Part shown: positions 9,638 through 18,202 of the stretch, piece after piece
How the letters are laid out: the number at the start of each line of letters is the position of its first letter
How positions within the stretch are numbered: position 1 is the first letter of the stretch
Notes under the pieces: model-generated
Databases searched by the model: none
What the model was told of the DNA's origin: nothing
Seen by the model: the letters and a program-made list of their open reading frames with translations, nothing else
Translations under genes and position numbers: made by a program
Assembly (NCBI RefSeq): GCF_019469165.1
Contig: NZ_CP048263.1
Location: 1,426,001 to 1,490,000, forward strand
Source: Gilliamella sp. ESL0443
GTDB lineage: Bacteria > Pseudomonadota > Gammaproteobacteria > Enterobacterales > Orbaceae
Direction of reading: 5' to 3'
Length of the DNA: 64,000 bases

Positions 9638-11239
9638 TTAAATACCTTTTTTGACAATGATTTTAATTAATTCGTCAGGCAATTGATAATCAAATTTATT
9701 AGACATATTATAGTTTGACAGATATTTATTGAAAAAATTTAAAGCTGGTGTATTTCGTTCACCTTTAATACACTTAGCTTCAAAACTATGTAAATTTAAA
9801 TAATCCAAACCAATTTTTACTGCACCTAAAACAATAGTATCATCTATGCCACGACCTAAAGCTCTACAGCTTATGAAGCATTCCTCTAAAATGCCTACTT
9901 TATTCTTTTCTGAAATAATTACTCCACCTATAATACCGCTATCAGATAATCGATCGCGTAGGCTTATCGAAATAACTGCTGATCTCTTATCTTTAACCAA
10001 ATTTTCAACTTCATTAAGAGAATATCTTTTATAACTAAAAATAAATTGATTTGTTTTATTTGCTAGCTCTGCAATTCTATCTGATTGTTGAATGTCATTG
10101 ACACAATACTCTAACTGCATTTTTAAATCCGCAAAATATTCTTCCTTTGACAATAAATTAATAATTTTATTCCTAGCCTCATTAGATTGCGTATCTTTTT
10201 GTCTAAGTGAATCTTCAGCTTTGACATTCAATTTCAAAAGTCCAGGATAATTATTCAGTATATTGTTAGTTATATTTGCATCGTTATTCGCTAATAATAT
10301 ATGTATATTAGGATGAGCATTAGTAACACTATGCAATTCGCCTGTGTTATCATCAATAAATAACAAGCTATCGGTGTTGACATTCAAGTAGTTAGATATT
10401 AATCCAATTGATTCTGATTTACTGTTCCAGTTAGCATAAATTTTAGTAAAATCATCTAAGGATAAAGGAAAGTCTTCTCTCTTATTGAATAAGTCTATGA
10501 CATCTTGCTCATTATTTTTAGATGCAATACATAGAAAAAAACCTTTCTCTTTTAATTTTTTTAAAGTGCTTTGTAAATTTCGGTGTCCCTGTGTTAAAAT
10601 TACCCCATCTATGCCATCTTCACCTAAAACACCTTTATATAATGTGTTATCTAAATCAACAATTATACCTTTAAGGTTTGGTTTTAAAAGACTTGGAATA
10701 TAATTCAACCCTATCTCTTTCGAGACTTCAAGGCATGATAATGAACTTAATTTAGTGCCAGAAAATTTTTCTAATCTAAGATCAACAAATTTATCACCTA
10801 ATCTATCTTCAACTTTATCTAAATTGTAAACCACAACCTGCTTATCATTTAATTTGAAGTGATGCCCAAATGGTATAAATAAAATAGGTTTTTTATATTT
10901 TTTCTTCAGAAAATTCATTCTTTCTTCAATAAATGAATCTACATTTTCAATTCTATAGCGACTGAAATCAATCCACAAAATCAATAAATCTGATGCAAAA
11001 TTCAAATTAAAAAAACTTAATGAATCATCATAATCACTGTACTCAAACTTTACACTAGTTTCGCTAAAAGCTAGATAAGGATAAATTGTATTTTCAATTA
11101 ATTCAAAAGAATGATTTCGGTAAATTGAAATAGTGTAACACTCTGAAGGCAATCCTTTTTCTTTGGGATAATTTAACAAATCTAATCGTGAAGGATTATC
11201 TTCAAATAAAAATTTTTGTAATTGCAATTGATTTTTCAT
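9638..11239 (-). CDS. FkbH-like HAD-superfamily protein
   Basis: 533 residues. Residues about 190-320 carry the FkbH HAD domain: KGIIVDLDNTLYKGVLGEDG with the Asp195/Asp197 pair, IASKNNEQDVIDLFN, and LFIDDNTGEL. The C-terminal third (about 370-533) resembles the GNAT-like domain of this family (RDRLSDSGIIGGVII, CRALGRGIDDTIV). The N-terminal about 185 residues look like the SGNH-like segment of longer FkbH proteins. Characterised FkbH-family enzymes load a glyceryl unit from 1,3-bisphosphoglycerate onto an ACP. The ACP gene follows directly, and the start overlaps the fdtA stop (ATGA-type coupling). The acyl group made here is not determinable from sequence. Confidence 0.85.
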   Translation of the reverse strand: MKNQLQLQKFLFEDNPSRLDLLNYPKEKGLPSECYTISIYRNHSFELIENTIYPYLAFSETSVKFEYSDYDDSLSFFNLNFASDLLILWIDFSRYRIENVDSFIEERMNFLKKKYKKPILFIPFGHHFKLNDKQVVVYNLDKVEDRLGDKFVDLRLEKFSGTKLSSLSCLEVSKEIGLNYIPSLLKPNLKGIIVDLDNTLYKGVLGEDGIDGVILTQGHRNLQSTLKKLKEKGFFLCIASKNNEQDVIDLFNKREDFPLSLDDFTKIYANWNSKSESIGLISNYLNVNTDSLLFIDDNTGELHSVTNAHPNIHILLANNDANITNNILNNYPGLLKLNVKAEDSLRQKDTQSNEARNKIINLLSKEEYFADLKMQLEYCVNDIQQSDRIAELANKTNQFIFSYKRYSLNEVENLVKDKRSAVISISLRDRLSDSGIIGGVIISEKNKVGILEECFISCRALGRGIDDTIVLGAVKIGLDYLNLHSFEAKCIKGERNTPALNFFNKYLSNYNMSNKFDYQLPDELIKIIVKKGI

Positions 11240-11637
11240 CAGTGATCACCTTTTAACTGAGTAAAATCATTAATATATTCGTTAGGATCATATAATTCAT
11301 TAGATAAAACTAATAAAACAGCTTTATCTGAAAAATCATACATTTCTTTCCATACTAATTTATCGATCCATAATGCAGTATTAGGATTATTTAAATTGAA
11401 TATCTTATCTACACCAGATTGTTCTTTGATCTTAATTTTAATAGAGCCATTGATCGCAATAAAAACAAACTGTGATTTTTTATTTGCATGAGCCCCTCTG
11501 GGAACATTACCCTGTACATTAAAAACATAAAAAATTCTCTTAATTTCAAAAGGTATCTGATTTAGGTTTTCCAATACCACTAAAGATCCTCTATCATCTG
11601 ATATACTTTGTAAATTTATAATCCTATAGCTTTCCAC
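11239..11637 (-). CDS. fdtA: dTDP-4-oxo-6-deoxyglucose 3,4-ketoisomerase (FdtA/QdtA-like cupin)
   Basis: 132 residues if started at the GTG at 11637, which has a very strong Shine-Dalgarno (GGGAGGGGG, complement of 11641-11649) at ideal spacing. The longer ATG frame from 11679 adds 14 residues not expected for the family. Family features: SDDRGSLVVLE, PFEIKRIFYVF, NPNTALWIDKLVWKEMYDFS and LVLSNELYDPNEYI. It would isomerise dTDP-4-keto-6-deoxyglucose to the 3-keto sugar used by the FdtB-like transaminase. The active-site motif, usually RGxHAHK, reads RGAHANK: His50 is kept and the second His is Asn52. That may change rate or stereochemistry. First gene of the amino-sugar unit. Confidence 0.8.
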   Translation of the reverse strand: MESYRIINLQSISDDRGSLVVLENLNQIPFEIKRIFYVFNVQGNVPRGAHANKKSQFVFIAINGSIKIKIKEQSGVDKIFNLNNPNTALWIDKLVWKEMYDFSDKAVLLVLSNELYDPNEYINDFTQLKGDH

Positions 11638-11649
11638 AAACCCCCTCCC
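11635..11649 (-). promoter_or_regulatory. Strong Shine-Dalgarno deciding the fdtA GTG start
   Basis: On the minus strand GGGAGGGGG is followed by TTT and then GTG. This purine block is exceptional in such AT-rich DNA and places the start 14 codons inside the longest frame, giving the usual N terminus of the family just before the DDRGSL strand. Confidence 0.7.
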
Positions 11650-11753
11650 AGAAACTGTGTAAAGAATTTTTAATTTCATATTAAAATCTTTACAATATAC
11701 CTAATTTATTACAAATTAACCTAACGAAATATTTAAAAATTAACAATATAATA

Positions 11754-12995
11754 TTACTGCCCAATTTTGTAACACCTAAGCTTATTAGCAATCGCAGTAT
11801 GCGATACACCCAATCTTTTTGCGAGTTTTCTAGAGCTTGGATATTCGGTATACAAGCTTTTTAAAACTTCTTTTTCGAATTGTTTGGTCATTTCATCAAG
11901 TGTTTTATTTTCGATATCATTGATCCAGGAAACTTGGGTCGATGTTATCGTAGGTAGAACAATATCTTTTACTGTTAATTGTGATGATGTCAATTGAGAT
12001 AATGCGGAATAAAGTACATTTTTAAGCTGTCTTACATTACCTGGCCAAGAGTATTGCGTTAAGTAAGGAATAACATCCTGACTCACTTTTGGCGGTGTAA
12101 TACCTTGCTTATTAGCAAATTCATCAATGAAAATATGAGTAAGTGGTTCTATGTCATCCTTGCGCTCTTTTAGTGAAGGTAAATTTAAAGACAATACATT
12201 CAAGCGATAATAAAGATCTTTCCTAAACTTTCCTTGTTCCACCAACTCAGCTAAATCAACTTTAGTCGCACAGATGATTCTAACATCAACGTAAACTTCG
12301 TTATCGTCACCTACTCTTCGAAAATATCCATCATTAATAAAACGTAATAATTTGGTTTGCATTTGGAATGACATCTCATCAATGCCATCAAGTAATACAG
12401 AACCACCATTTGCTTGCTCAAAAAAACCTTTTTTACTTTCAACTGCTCCTGGATAAGCGCCTGCTGCATGTCCATAAAGTTCACTTTCAACAACATCATC
12501 GGGCATTGCTGCACAATTTAAACCTAAAAAAGCTTTATCACCCCTAGGACTATATTGGTGACATGCGCTAGCTAATAAATCTTTACCAGTCCCAGTTTCA
12601 CCAGTGATTAGTAATGGTTCTCGTTGCACCGAAAATGCTTTAGCTTGAGCAATCAACTTTTGCATAGCTTGACTTTGAACGGCGAAAATATCAAAAGCAT
12701 GACTGCCAACAACATTGATTTTTGATAGTCGTCTTTTTAAATATTCAACCGGTTGTAAAACAAAAGTAATTTTGAATGATTCACGGACTTTTTGCAATAA
12801 AAAATACTGCGAATTTAAAACAATAATAGCATCATCATGCTGAGCCAAATTGAACGCTGCATCCAAATTAAATACATTTTGATAATCAAATTTTTGATTT
12901 AAATTCAATAGATTAATGGAAAATAGCGCTTTTGCTACATTATTATAAGCCAACAGTTTTGAATTATTATCGATTTCAATGATGGCTGCTTGCAT
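11754..12995 (-). CDS. tyrR: TyrR-like transcriptional regulator lacking the ACT domain
   Basis: 413 residues from the ATG at 12995 (GGGA Shine-Dalgarno); an ATG at 13016 would add 7 residues. A short PAS-like N terminus is followed by an AAA+ core (Walker A GETGTGKD at 132-139) and a Fis-type HTH ending YPSSRKLAKRLGVSHTAIANKLRCYKIG, nearly the TyrR consensus. E. coli TyrR is about 513 residues with an N-terminal ACT domain for aromatic amino acids, and that domain is absent here. A loop GAYPGA (179-184) stands where sigma-54 activators have GAFTGA, a loop E. coli TyrR lacks. Walker B reads LLDGIDEM instead of LLDEIGEM, losing the catalytic Glu. It overlaps nagZ by 20 bases. Confidence 0.85.
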   Translation of the reverse strand: MQAAIIEIDNNSKLLAYNNVAKALFSINLLNLNQKFDYQNVFNLDAAFNLAQHDDAIIVLNSQYFLLQKVRESFKITFVLQPVEYLKRRLSKINVVGSHAFDIFAVQSQAMQKLIAQAKAFSVQREPLLITGETGTGKDLLASACHQYSPRGDKAFLGLNCAAMPDDVVESELYGHAAGAYPGAVESKKGFFEQANGGSVLLDGIDEMSFQMQTKLLRFINDGYFRRVGDDNEVYVDVRIICATKVDLAELVEQGKFRKDLYYRLNVLSLNLPSLKERKDDIEPLTHIFIDEFANKQGITPPKVSQDVIPYLTQYSWPGNVRQLKNVLYSALSQLTSSQLTVKDIVLPTITSTQVSWINDIENKTLDEMTKQFEKEVLKSLYTEYPSSRKLAKRLGVSHTAIANKLRCYKIGQ

Positions 12996-14022
12996 TATAA
13001 TTTTCCCACTTTTCATTTAACTTCATTAAATTGTTGTGACGAACTTGCCACTCATGGCTATTAATTAAGTCAACACAATTGATTTTAGTTGTCGTCAATA
13101 ACTGTTTTGCTTTATCAGTTAGTAATGATTGTTTTTTATTTAAATTAGTCAACGCATCTAAAATAGCTAATGTGCCATTGCGGTTATTACATGCCAATAA
13201 TAAATCACAACCGGCATTAAGTGCAGCTTCTGCTCGTTGAGCATGATTACCTAAAATCGCTGCACCTTCCATTGATAAATCATCCGAAAATATAATGCCA
13301 TTAAAATGTAATTGTTCACGTAATACAGTTTTAAGCCAAAATGCTGATCCGCTAGCTGGTTTATCATTAAATTCAGGATAAATGACGTGAGCAGGCATAA
13401 TGGCATCAAGTTTCTTTTCTGCGATCAATTTTGCAAAGATCTGCATATCATTTTCAATAAGTGCTTTAGAGCGATGATCAATTGGTGTTTCTTTATGAGA
13501 ATCAGCAATCACATGACCATGACCGGGAAAATGTTTACCCGTTGTTTTCATTCCTGCACTATGCATACCATCAATCATAGATGATGCAATTTGATAAGCA
13601 ATATTGATATCTGAATGAAAGGATCGACTACCAATTGCTAAACACTCATGGCCTAAATCTAATACCGGCGCATAACTAAGGTCGATGTCGTAGGCAATCA
13701 ATTCTATAGCCAACAACCAGCCAGCATCAAAGGCCAATGATTTAGCCTGTTCGATATCATTAAGCAATGCGAATGATTGAGCAGGAGGAATATGGGTAAA
13801 ACCTTTTTTAAAGCGTTGAACTCGCCCCCCTTCATGATCGACCGAAATTAATAAACGCTCAGATGTGGTAGTACGAATCTGTTTAATAAGTTCAGTTAAT
13901 TGTTCTGGATCTTCGTAATTACGACTAAATAAGATGATACCTGCAACCAACGGATTTTGTAAAAGCTTTACATCATCATTAGTTAATGATGTTCCTTGCA
14001 CATCAATCAATAAAGGCCCCAT
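12976..14022 (-). CDS. nagZ: Beta-N-acetylhexosaminidase NagZ (GH3)
   Basis: 348 residues, slightly longer than the usual about 340. A cytoplasmic enzyme of peptidoglycan recycling that removes GlcNAc from 1,6-anhydroMurNAc-peptides. Signatures: MGPLLIDVQGTSLT at the N terminus, VDHEGGRVQRF, and KHFPGHGHVIADSHKETP with the catalytic Asp/His dyad of the flexible loop. IIFSDDLSMEGA carries the nucleophile Asp. Its ATG overlaps the lpoB stop by one base, and the order hinT-lpoB-nagZ matches enterobacteria (thiK and ycfL missing). Confidence 0.95.
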   Translation of the reverse strand: MGPLLIDVQGTSLTNDDVKLLQNPLVAGIILFSRNYEDPEQLTELIKQIRTTTSERLLISVDHEGGRVQRFKKGFTHIPPAQSFALLNDIEQAKSLAFDAGWLLAIELIAYDIDLSYAPVLDLGHECLAIGSRSFHSDINIAYQIASSMIDGMHSAGMKTTGKHFPGHGHVIADSHKETPIDHRSKALIENDMQIFAKLIAEKKLDAIMPAHVIYPEFNDKPASGSAFWLKTVLREQLHFNGIIFSDDLSMEGAAILGNHAQRAEAALNAGCDLLLACNNRNGTLAILDALTNLNKKQSLLTDKAKQLLTTTKINCVDLINSHEWQVRHNNLMKLNEKWENYNASSHH

Positions 14023-14627
14023 TACTCCGCAGCCCCTTGAACATTATCCGATGTCACATCTTTTGATGTTACCCGTTGTAAAATTTCACCAGTTTGCGTT
14101 GAAAGTAATTCCATAGAAAGGTTTGCATTATCATTTTCTGATGGAGATTTATAAAGTGTAGTAAAAAGCACATATCCAGCATTCATTGATTTTGCTAAGC
14201 CTATCATTTTGCTTCGTGATACAAGTTTATCATCAGCCGAAATACCTAATGCTTGTTTGGCTCGGTTGATAGATTGCCTATCAGCGACAGTAAAAAGATT
14301 TTGTTTATTCATTAAGCTATGTAACGTTTCATCAACCTGATTTGTTGCTAAATAATCCCCACTGCGATTTTGAATGTCACTAATCAACAAAACTTTATTG
14401 CCTTCAATTGAGGATGAAGATTGCATTATTTTATTTACAAGTGGTGATAAAATTGTATTCCAATCAATTGTCTTTGCAATCTGTGGAGGTGTATCTACTA
14501 CACCTGGATCACTCGGTGTTTCAATTGGGGCTTTAACTTCAGTTTTTTGATTAGAACCTAAAAGTTGACAACCAGCCAAGCTTAAAGCCAGCATACTAAT
14601 TACTGCGGTACGTTTAAACTGTTTCAT
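14022..14627 (-). CDS. lpoB: Penicillin-binding protein activator LpoB (outer-membrane lipoprotein)
   Basis: 201 residues. A signal peptide with lipobox LAGC (Cys20) is followed by a Pro/Thr-rich linker to about residue 50 and then the LpoB globular domain (NKVLLISDIQNRSGDYLATNQ, FTVADRQSINRAKQALGIS, SMNAGYVLFTTLYK). LpoB reaches through the peptidoglycan to stimulate PBP1b. Five bases separate it from hinT. The identification rests on domain features and on the conserved hinT-lpoB-nagZ neighbourhood. Confidence 0.9.
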   Translation of the reverse strand: MKQFKRTAVISMLALSLAGCQLLGSNQKTEVKAPIETPSDPGVVDTPPQIAKTIDWNTILSPLVNKIMQSSSSIEGNKVLLISDIQNRSGDYLATNQVDETLHSLMNKQNLFTVADRQSINRAKQALGISADDKLVSRSKMIGLAKSMNAGYVLFTTLYKSPSENDNANLSMELLSTQTGEILQRVTSKDVTSDNVQGAAE

Positions 14628-14632
14628 ATAAG

Positions 14633-14980
14633 TTAACCTATTAATCGCCCTAAATTTTTACCGCCCAATAAATGCATATGAATATGAAAGACTTCTTGTC
14701 CCGCATCCTTATTACAATTCATAATTAAACGGTAACCACTTTCATCAATACCTTCCTGCTTGGCAATTTTAGCTGCCACTACCACCATATGACCAAGCAA
14801 AGCTTTATCAGACGCTTCTATATGATTTATGGTTGGAATCAATTTATTGGGAATAATTAAGATATGTGTAGGAGCTTGAGGCGAAATATCTCGAAATGCA
14901 GTAACTTTATCATCTTGAAAGACAATATCAGAAGGAATTTCACGGCGAATAATCTTACTAAAAATGGTTTCTTCAGCCAT
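14633..14980 (-). CDS. hinT: HIT-family purine nucleoside phosphoramidase HinT
   Basis: 115 residues, as expected. It hydrolyses adenosine 5'-phosphoramidates and aminoacyl-adenylates. The histidine triad HIHMHLLGG is near the C terminus, and the N terminus [24 protein letters not shown] is typical. First gene of the hinT-lpoB-nagZ-tyrR run; its promoter lies in the intergenic region shared with rpsF (14981-15338). Confidence 0.95.
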   Translation of the reverse strand: MAEETIFSKIIRREIPSDIVFQDDKVTAFRDISPQAPTHILIIPNKLIPTINHIEASDKALLGHMVVVAAKIAKQEGIDESGYRLIMNCNKDAGQEVFHIHMHLLGGKNLGRLIG

Positions 14981-15213
14981 ATAAACACTCCCTAAAAAAA
15001 TAGCTATTAATTTTAAATTTTTATTCTGTTAAGAATAGCATACTTTAATGACAAAAATGTATAGATATCGTTACATTTTTATATTTACGCTTCATATTTT
15101 GATAAAAAAAGTTGAGGAACGGGTTTTTTGAGGGAGCTAGTAGCCGTTTTTTTGATGATTAAGACTATATTTTGCTCGTAAATAGCCAAATCGTATTTTT
15201 ATAACTTATTCAT

Positions 15214-15242
15214 TTGTTAAAGAGATTAATTTGATATATAAT
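15214..15242 (+). promoter_or_regulatory. Sigma-70 promoter of the rpsF operon
   Basis: TTGTTA at 15214-15219 and a perfect TATAAT at 15237-15242 with a 17-base spacer. Transcription would begin around 15249, leaving a leader of about 90 bases before the rpsF ATG. Confidence 0.75.
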
Positions 15243-15248
15243 GCGCCG

Positions 15249-15338
15249 TCGATTTCAACCGCTTAATTTTCATGTTCCTTGCTTTCAATGGGTTGCGGTT
15301 GCCCCGACAGAAAGCTGATTAATCCGTAGGGAGCGATA
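15249..15338 (+). promoter_or_regulatory. Candidate S6:S18-responsive leader of rpsF
   Basis: The leader holds an inverted repeat, CAACCGC at 15256-15262 with GCGGTTG at 15295-15301, enclosing 32 bases, and a CCCCG immediately after. In many bacteria an rpsF leader hairpin with an exposed CCG binds the S6:S18 complex for autoregulation. I infer the same here from position and the CCG-containing stem; I have not matched the full consensus. The rest of the hinT-rpsF gap (14981-15213) shows no other clear element. Confidence 0.4.
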
Positions 15339-15722
15339 ATGCGTCATTACGAAATTGTATTTATGGTTCACCCAGATCAAAGTGAACAAGTACCTGGTAT
15401 GATTGAACGTTATACTGGTACATTAACCACTGATGGTGGAAAAATCCATCGTTTAGAAGATTGGGGTCGTCGCCAATTAGCCTATCCTATCGAAAAACTG
15501 CATAAAGCACACTATGTGTTAATGAATGTAGAAGCTACTCAAGAAGCAGTCAATGAACTTGAAGATAACTTCCGTTTCAATGATGCAGTAATTCGCAGTT
15601 TAATTATGCGCACAAAACACGCTGTAACTGAAACATCACCTATGCTAAAAGCTAAAGATGAACGTCGTAGTTCAGAAGAAGATTATAGCGATGTAAACAT
15701 GGACGATGATTCAGAAGAATAA
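15339..15722 (+). CDS. rpsF: 30S ribosomal protein S6
   Basis: 127 residues with the standard start [21 protein letters not shown] and the RNA-binding fold. The acidic C-terminal tail ([15 protein letters not shown]) resembles the poly-Glu tail that RimK extends in enterobacteria. It overlaps the priB start by 17 bases, so translation is coupled. First gene of rpsF-priB-rpsR-rplI, with a good promoter at 15214-15242. Confidence 0.97.
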   Translation: MRHYEIVFMVHPDQSEQVPGMIERYTGTLTTDGGKIHRLEDWGRRQLAYPIEKLHKAHYVLMNVEATQEAVNELEDNFRFNDAVIRSLIMRTKHAVTETSPMLKAKDERRSSEEDYSDVNMDDDSEE

Positions 15723-16017
15723 TCGTTTAGTTTTGTCGGGCTTGGTTACCAAAACCCCGATAAAAAAAATGAGTCCCAGTGGGATTTTACACTGCCAGTT
15801 TTATTTAGAACACGTTTCTGAACAAATCGAAGCAGGATTCCCAAGACAAGCATGGTGCACAATGCCAGTTATTGTCAGTGGACAACAAGAGTTAAGTTAC
15901 AGTATTAAAAAAGGCAGCAAAGTATTAGTAAGTGGCTTTATCAGCACACATACTAAACGAGATAAAACCAGTCAATTAGTTTTACATGCTGACCAAATTA
16001 AACTATTAGGAGAATAG
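15706..16017 (+). CDS. priB: Primosomal replication protein N (PriB)
   Basis: 103 residues, an OB-fold ssDNA-binding protein that works with PriA in replication restart. The motifs [23 protein letters not shown] and [13 protein letters not shown] match enterobacterial PriB closely. The ATG lies within the last codons of rpsF. Position between rpsF and rpsR is the classical gammaproteobacterial arrangement and supports the class assignment of the organism. Confidence 0.95.
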   Translation: MIQKNNRLVLSGLVTKTPIKKMSPSGILHCQFYLEHVSEQIEAGFPRQAWCTMPVIVSGQQELSYSIKKGSKVLVSGFISTHTKRDKTSQLVLHADQIKLLGE

Positions 16018-16021
16018 CCAA

Positions 16022-16249
16022 ATGGCACGTTATTTCCGTCGTCGCAAATTCTGCCGTTTTACAGCAGAAGGCGTTAAAGAAATTGATTATAAAGATGTTT
16101 CTTTATTAAAAAGCTATATCACAGAAAGTGGTAAAATTGTACCAAGCCGTATCACTGGTACTAGCGCAAAATATCAACGTCAATTAGCTCGCGCTATCAA
16201 ACGCGCTCGTTACTTGGCATTATTACCATATACTGACAACCATCAGTAA
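16022..16249 (+). CDS. rpsR: 30S ribosomal protein S18
   Basis: 75 residues, the normal length, starting [25 protein letters not shown] and ending [16 protein letters not shown], both nearly invariant in gammaproteobacteria. It binds S6 in the 30S platform. It sits 4 bases after priB and 22 bases before rplI. Confidence 0.98.
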   Translation: MARYFRRRKFCRFTAEGVKEIDYKDVSLLKSYITESGKIVPSRITGTSAKYQRQLARAIKRARYLALLPYTDNHQ

Positions 16250-16271
16250 TTAGCAACAGAGGGAACATATA

Positions 16272-16721
16272 ATGCAAATTATTCTACTCGATAAAGTTGC
16301 TAATTTAGGCAGCTTAGGTGATCAAGTTAATGTTAAAGCGGGTTATGCTCGTAACTTTTTAATTCCACAAGGTAAAGCAGTACCTGCGACTAAAAAGAAT
16401 ATTGAATTCTTTGAAGCGCGTCGTGCTGAATTAGAAGCAAAACTAGCAGAAACGTTAAAAGCCGCAGAAGAGCGCGTATCTGAAATCAATGCATTAGGTA
16501 AAGTAACTATTACTTCTAAAGCGGGTGATGAAGGTCGTCTATTCGGTTCAATTGGTACTCGTGATATCGCTGATGCAGTTAAAGCGCGTGGTATTCAAGT
16601 ATCAAAAAGCGAAGTTCGCCTGCCAAATGGTGTATTACGTACTACTGGTGAACACGAAGTGTTATTCCAAGTACATAGCGAAGCTTTTGCTAAAATTATT
16701 GTTGAGATTATTCCTGAATAA
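16272..16721 (+). CDS. rplI: 50S ribosomal protein L9
   Basis: 149 residues, full length. The N-terminal domain [30 protein letters not shown] is joined by a long helix (about 42-75) to the C-terminal 23S-binding domain. Last gene of the operon, followed by a strong intrinsic terminator at 16741-16773. Confidence 0.98.
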   Translation: MQIILLDKVANLGSLGDQVNVKAGYARNFLIPQGKAVPATKKNIEFFEARRAELEAKLAETLKAAEERVSEINALGKVTITSKAGDEGRLFGSIGTRDIADAVKARGIQVSKSEVRLPNGVLRTTGEHEVLFQVHSEAFAKIIVEIIPE

Positions 16722-16740
16722 TCATCAGATAATAGCAATA

Positions 16741-16773
16741 AAAAAACCCGTTTACTATAACGGGTTTTTTTTT
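16741..16773 (+). terminator. Rho-independent terminator after rplI
   Basis: AAAAAACCCG, a 10-base loop, then CGGG followed by nine T. The A-run before the stem means it can also work on the minus strand, ending the PTS operon that converges from 16839. Confidence 0.9.
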
Positions 16774-16838
16774 ATATCAATTTATTTTTCTATCTATTAC
16801 TACCTTAACAAGAATAATTCATTAAACGATTTTGTGAC

Positions 16839-18188
16839 TTATTCTTCAGTTTCAACTTCAGTTTCTGATTTTACTTGTTCTTCTTTATAAAGTTTATTGT
16901 CATACATTTTGACAAACGGCAAATAAATCACCAAAGCTAATATTGCTGAAAGTATCGCAACAAACATAGCACGATAATCACCACCGGTACCAATAAATGC
17001 CCCTAATCCCATTGGTGATGGCCACGGCACTAGCGCAATAATAGGATTCATAAAACCACTACTTATAGCAAAATAACCTAAAGTACCACAAGCCATTGGC
17101 GCTAATAAAAATGGTATGGCAAGATATGGGTTATAAACTATCGGCATACCAAAAATAATTGGCTCATTGATATTAAAGATTGCAGGAACTGCTGAGGCCC
17201 GACCTAAAATTTTCAATTGACTCGACTTAGCACAAAAAGCAATAAAGAATGTCATAAGAAGTGTAGAACCTGAACCACCTAAAATAACCAAAGAATTGTT
17301 AAACTCTCCCGCAAATGGAATATGAGCACCACCAACGTTTTCATTCATATTAGCCAGCATTATTGGTGTTATAAAAGCACCAATGATACTTGCACCATGA
17401 ATACCTACAACCCAAAGCGCATGAATTAAAAATAAAATTACCATAATACCAAGCCAGCTTTTAGTCAAATTGGTTACAAAGGTAAATGGAACACCAATAA
17501 TATCGAAAATATCAGTACCAAAGAAAATTAAAATACCGTTTAAAATAATAACTGTAAAAGCAATAACAAAGGTTGGAATTAGTGCAGTAAATGAGCGTGA
17601 TACACCTAATGGAACGGTTTCAGGCATTTTAACCACCCAGTTACGACGTACACAGAGGAAATAAAGTTGAGTTGCCACAATAGCCATTACTATTGCAATA
17701 AAAATACCCGAAGTACCTAATCGGAAAACAAATGGTTGTAATCGTAATCCATTGAAGACTTCACTTTGGTCACTAAGTAATACCATAGAACCATTTTGTA
17801 GAACTAATTCCGGTAAAGTCATAACAAAAGCAAATACTGATAACATAGCACCATTAAGCGCATTCACTTTTAAACCGGTTTCTTCTTCCTCAATTTTGGT
17901 TAATTCATAACCAACTACAATGTTAAAATAAAGCGCCAATATTCCCATTGTCGCTGTGTTCGCAATCATATAAAGATCGCTTACTTTGAAAATGGTATTT
18001 TGGAAAAGAGTTTCTAATCCAGTAAATGTCATTGGTAATGTATTAAATACTAAAAACATCGACCCAACGATACAAAAAGGAACTGATGCCATCCCCGCTG
18101 CCATTACTGCCCTTACAATCTTAAACTGCGATATTTTAGCCATCGGAGTCATTAGATATTTTTGTAGCAACACAAATCCGGTATTCAT
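16839..18188 (-). CDS. PTS lactose/cellobiose-family EIIC permease
   Basis: 449 residues, about ten membrane segments. Family blocks: KIVRAVMAAGMASVPFCIVGSMFLV near the N terminus, ALWVVGIHGASIIGAFITPIM, and LVILGGSGSTL. The signature NINEPIIFGMPIVYNPYLAIPF forms the substrate-binding region typical of ChbC/CelB/LicC. It takes up beta-glucosides or cellobiose as phosphosugars with EIIA and EIIB encoded upstream on the same strand. Last gene of the operon. The acidic C-terminal tail is unremarkable. Confidence 0.93.
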   Translation of the reverse strand: MNTGFVLLQKYLMTPMAKISQFKIVRAVMAAGMASVPFCIVGSMFLVFNTLPMTFTGLETLFQNTIFKVSDLYMIANTATMGILALYFNIVVGYELTKIEEEETGLKVNALNGAMLSVFAFVMTLPELVLQNGSMVLLSDQSEVFNGLRLQPFVFRLGTSGIFIAIVMAIVATQLYFLCVRRNWVVKMPETVPLGVSRSFTALIPTFVIAFTVIILNGILIFFGTDIFDIIGVPFTFVTNLTKSWLGIMVILFLIHALWVVGIHGASIIGAFITPIMLANMNENVGGAHIPFAGEFNNSLVILGGSGSTLLMTFFIAFCAKSSQLKILGRASAVPAIFNINEPIIFGMPIVYNPYLAIPFLLAPMACGTLGYFAISSGFMNPIIALVPWPSPMGLGAFIGTGGDYRAMFVAILSAILALVIYLPFVKMYDNKLYKEEQVKSETEVETEE

Positions 18189-18202
18189 TTTGTTTTCCTC
18201 AT

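Noticed and set aside
16525-16890. 121-codon plus-strand frame overlapping rplI and the terminator
   Set aside because: Out of frame with rplI, crosses the terminator and has no family features.
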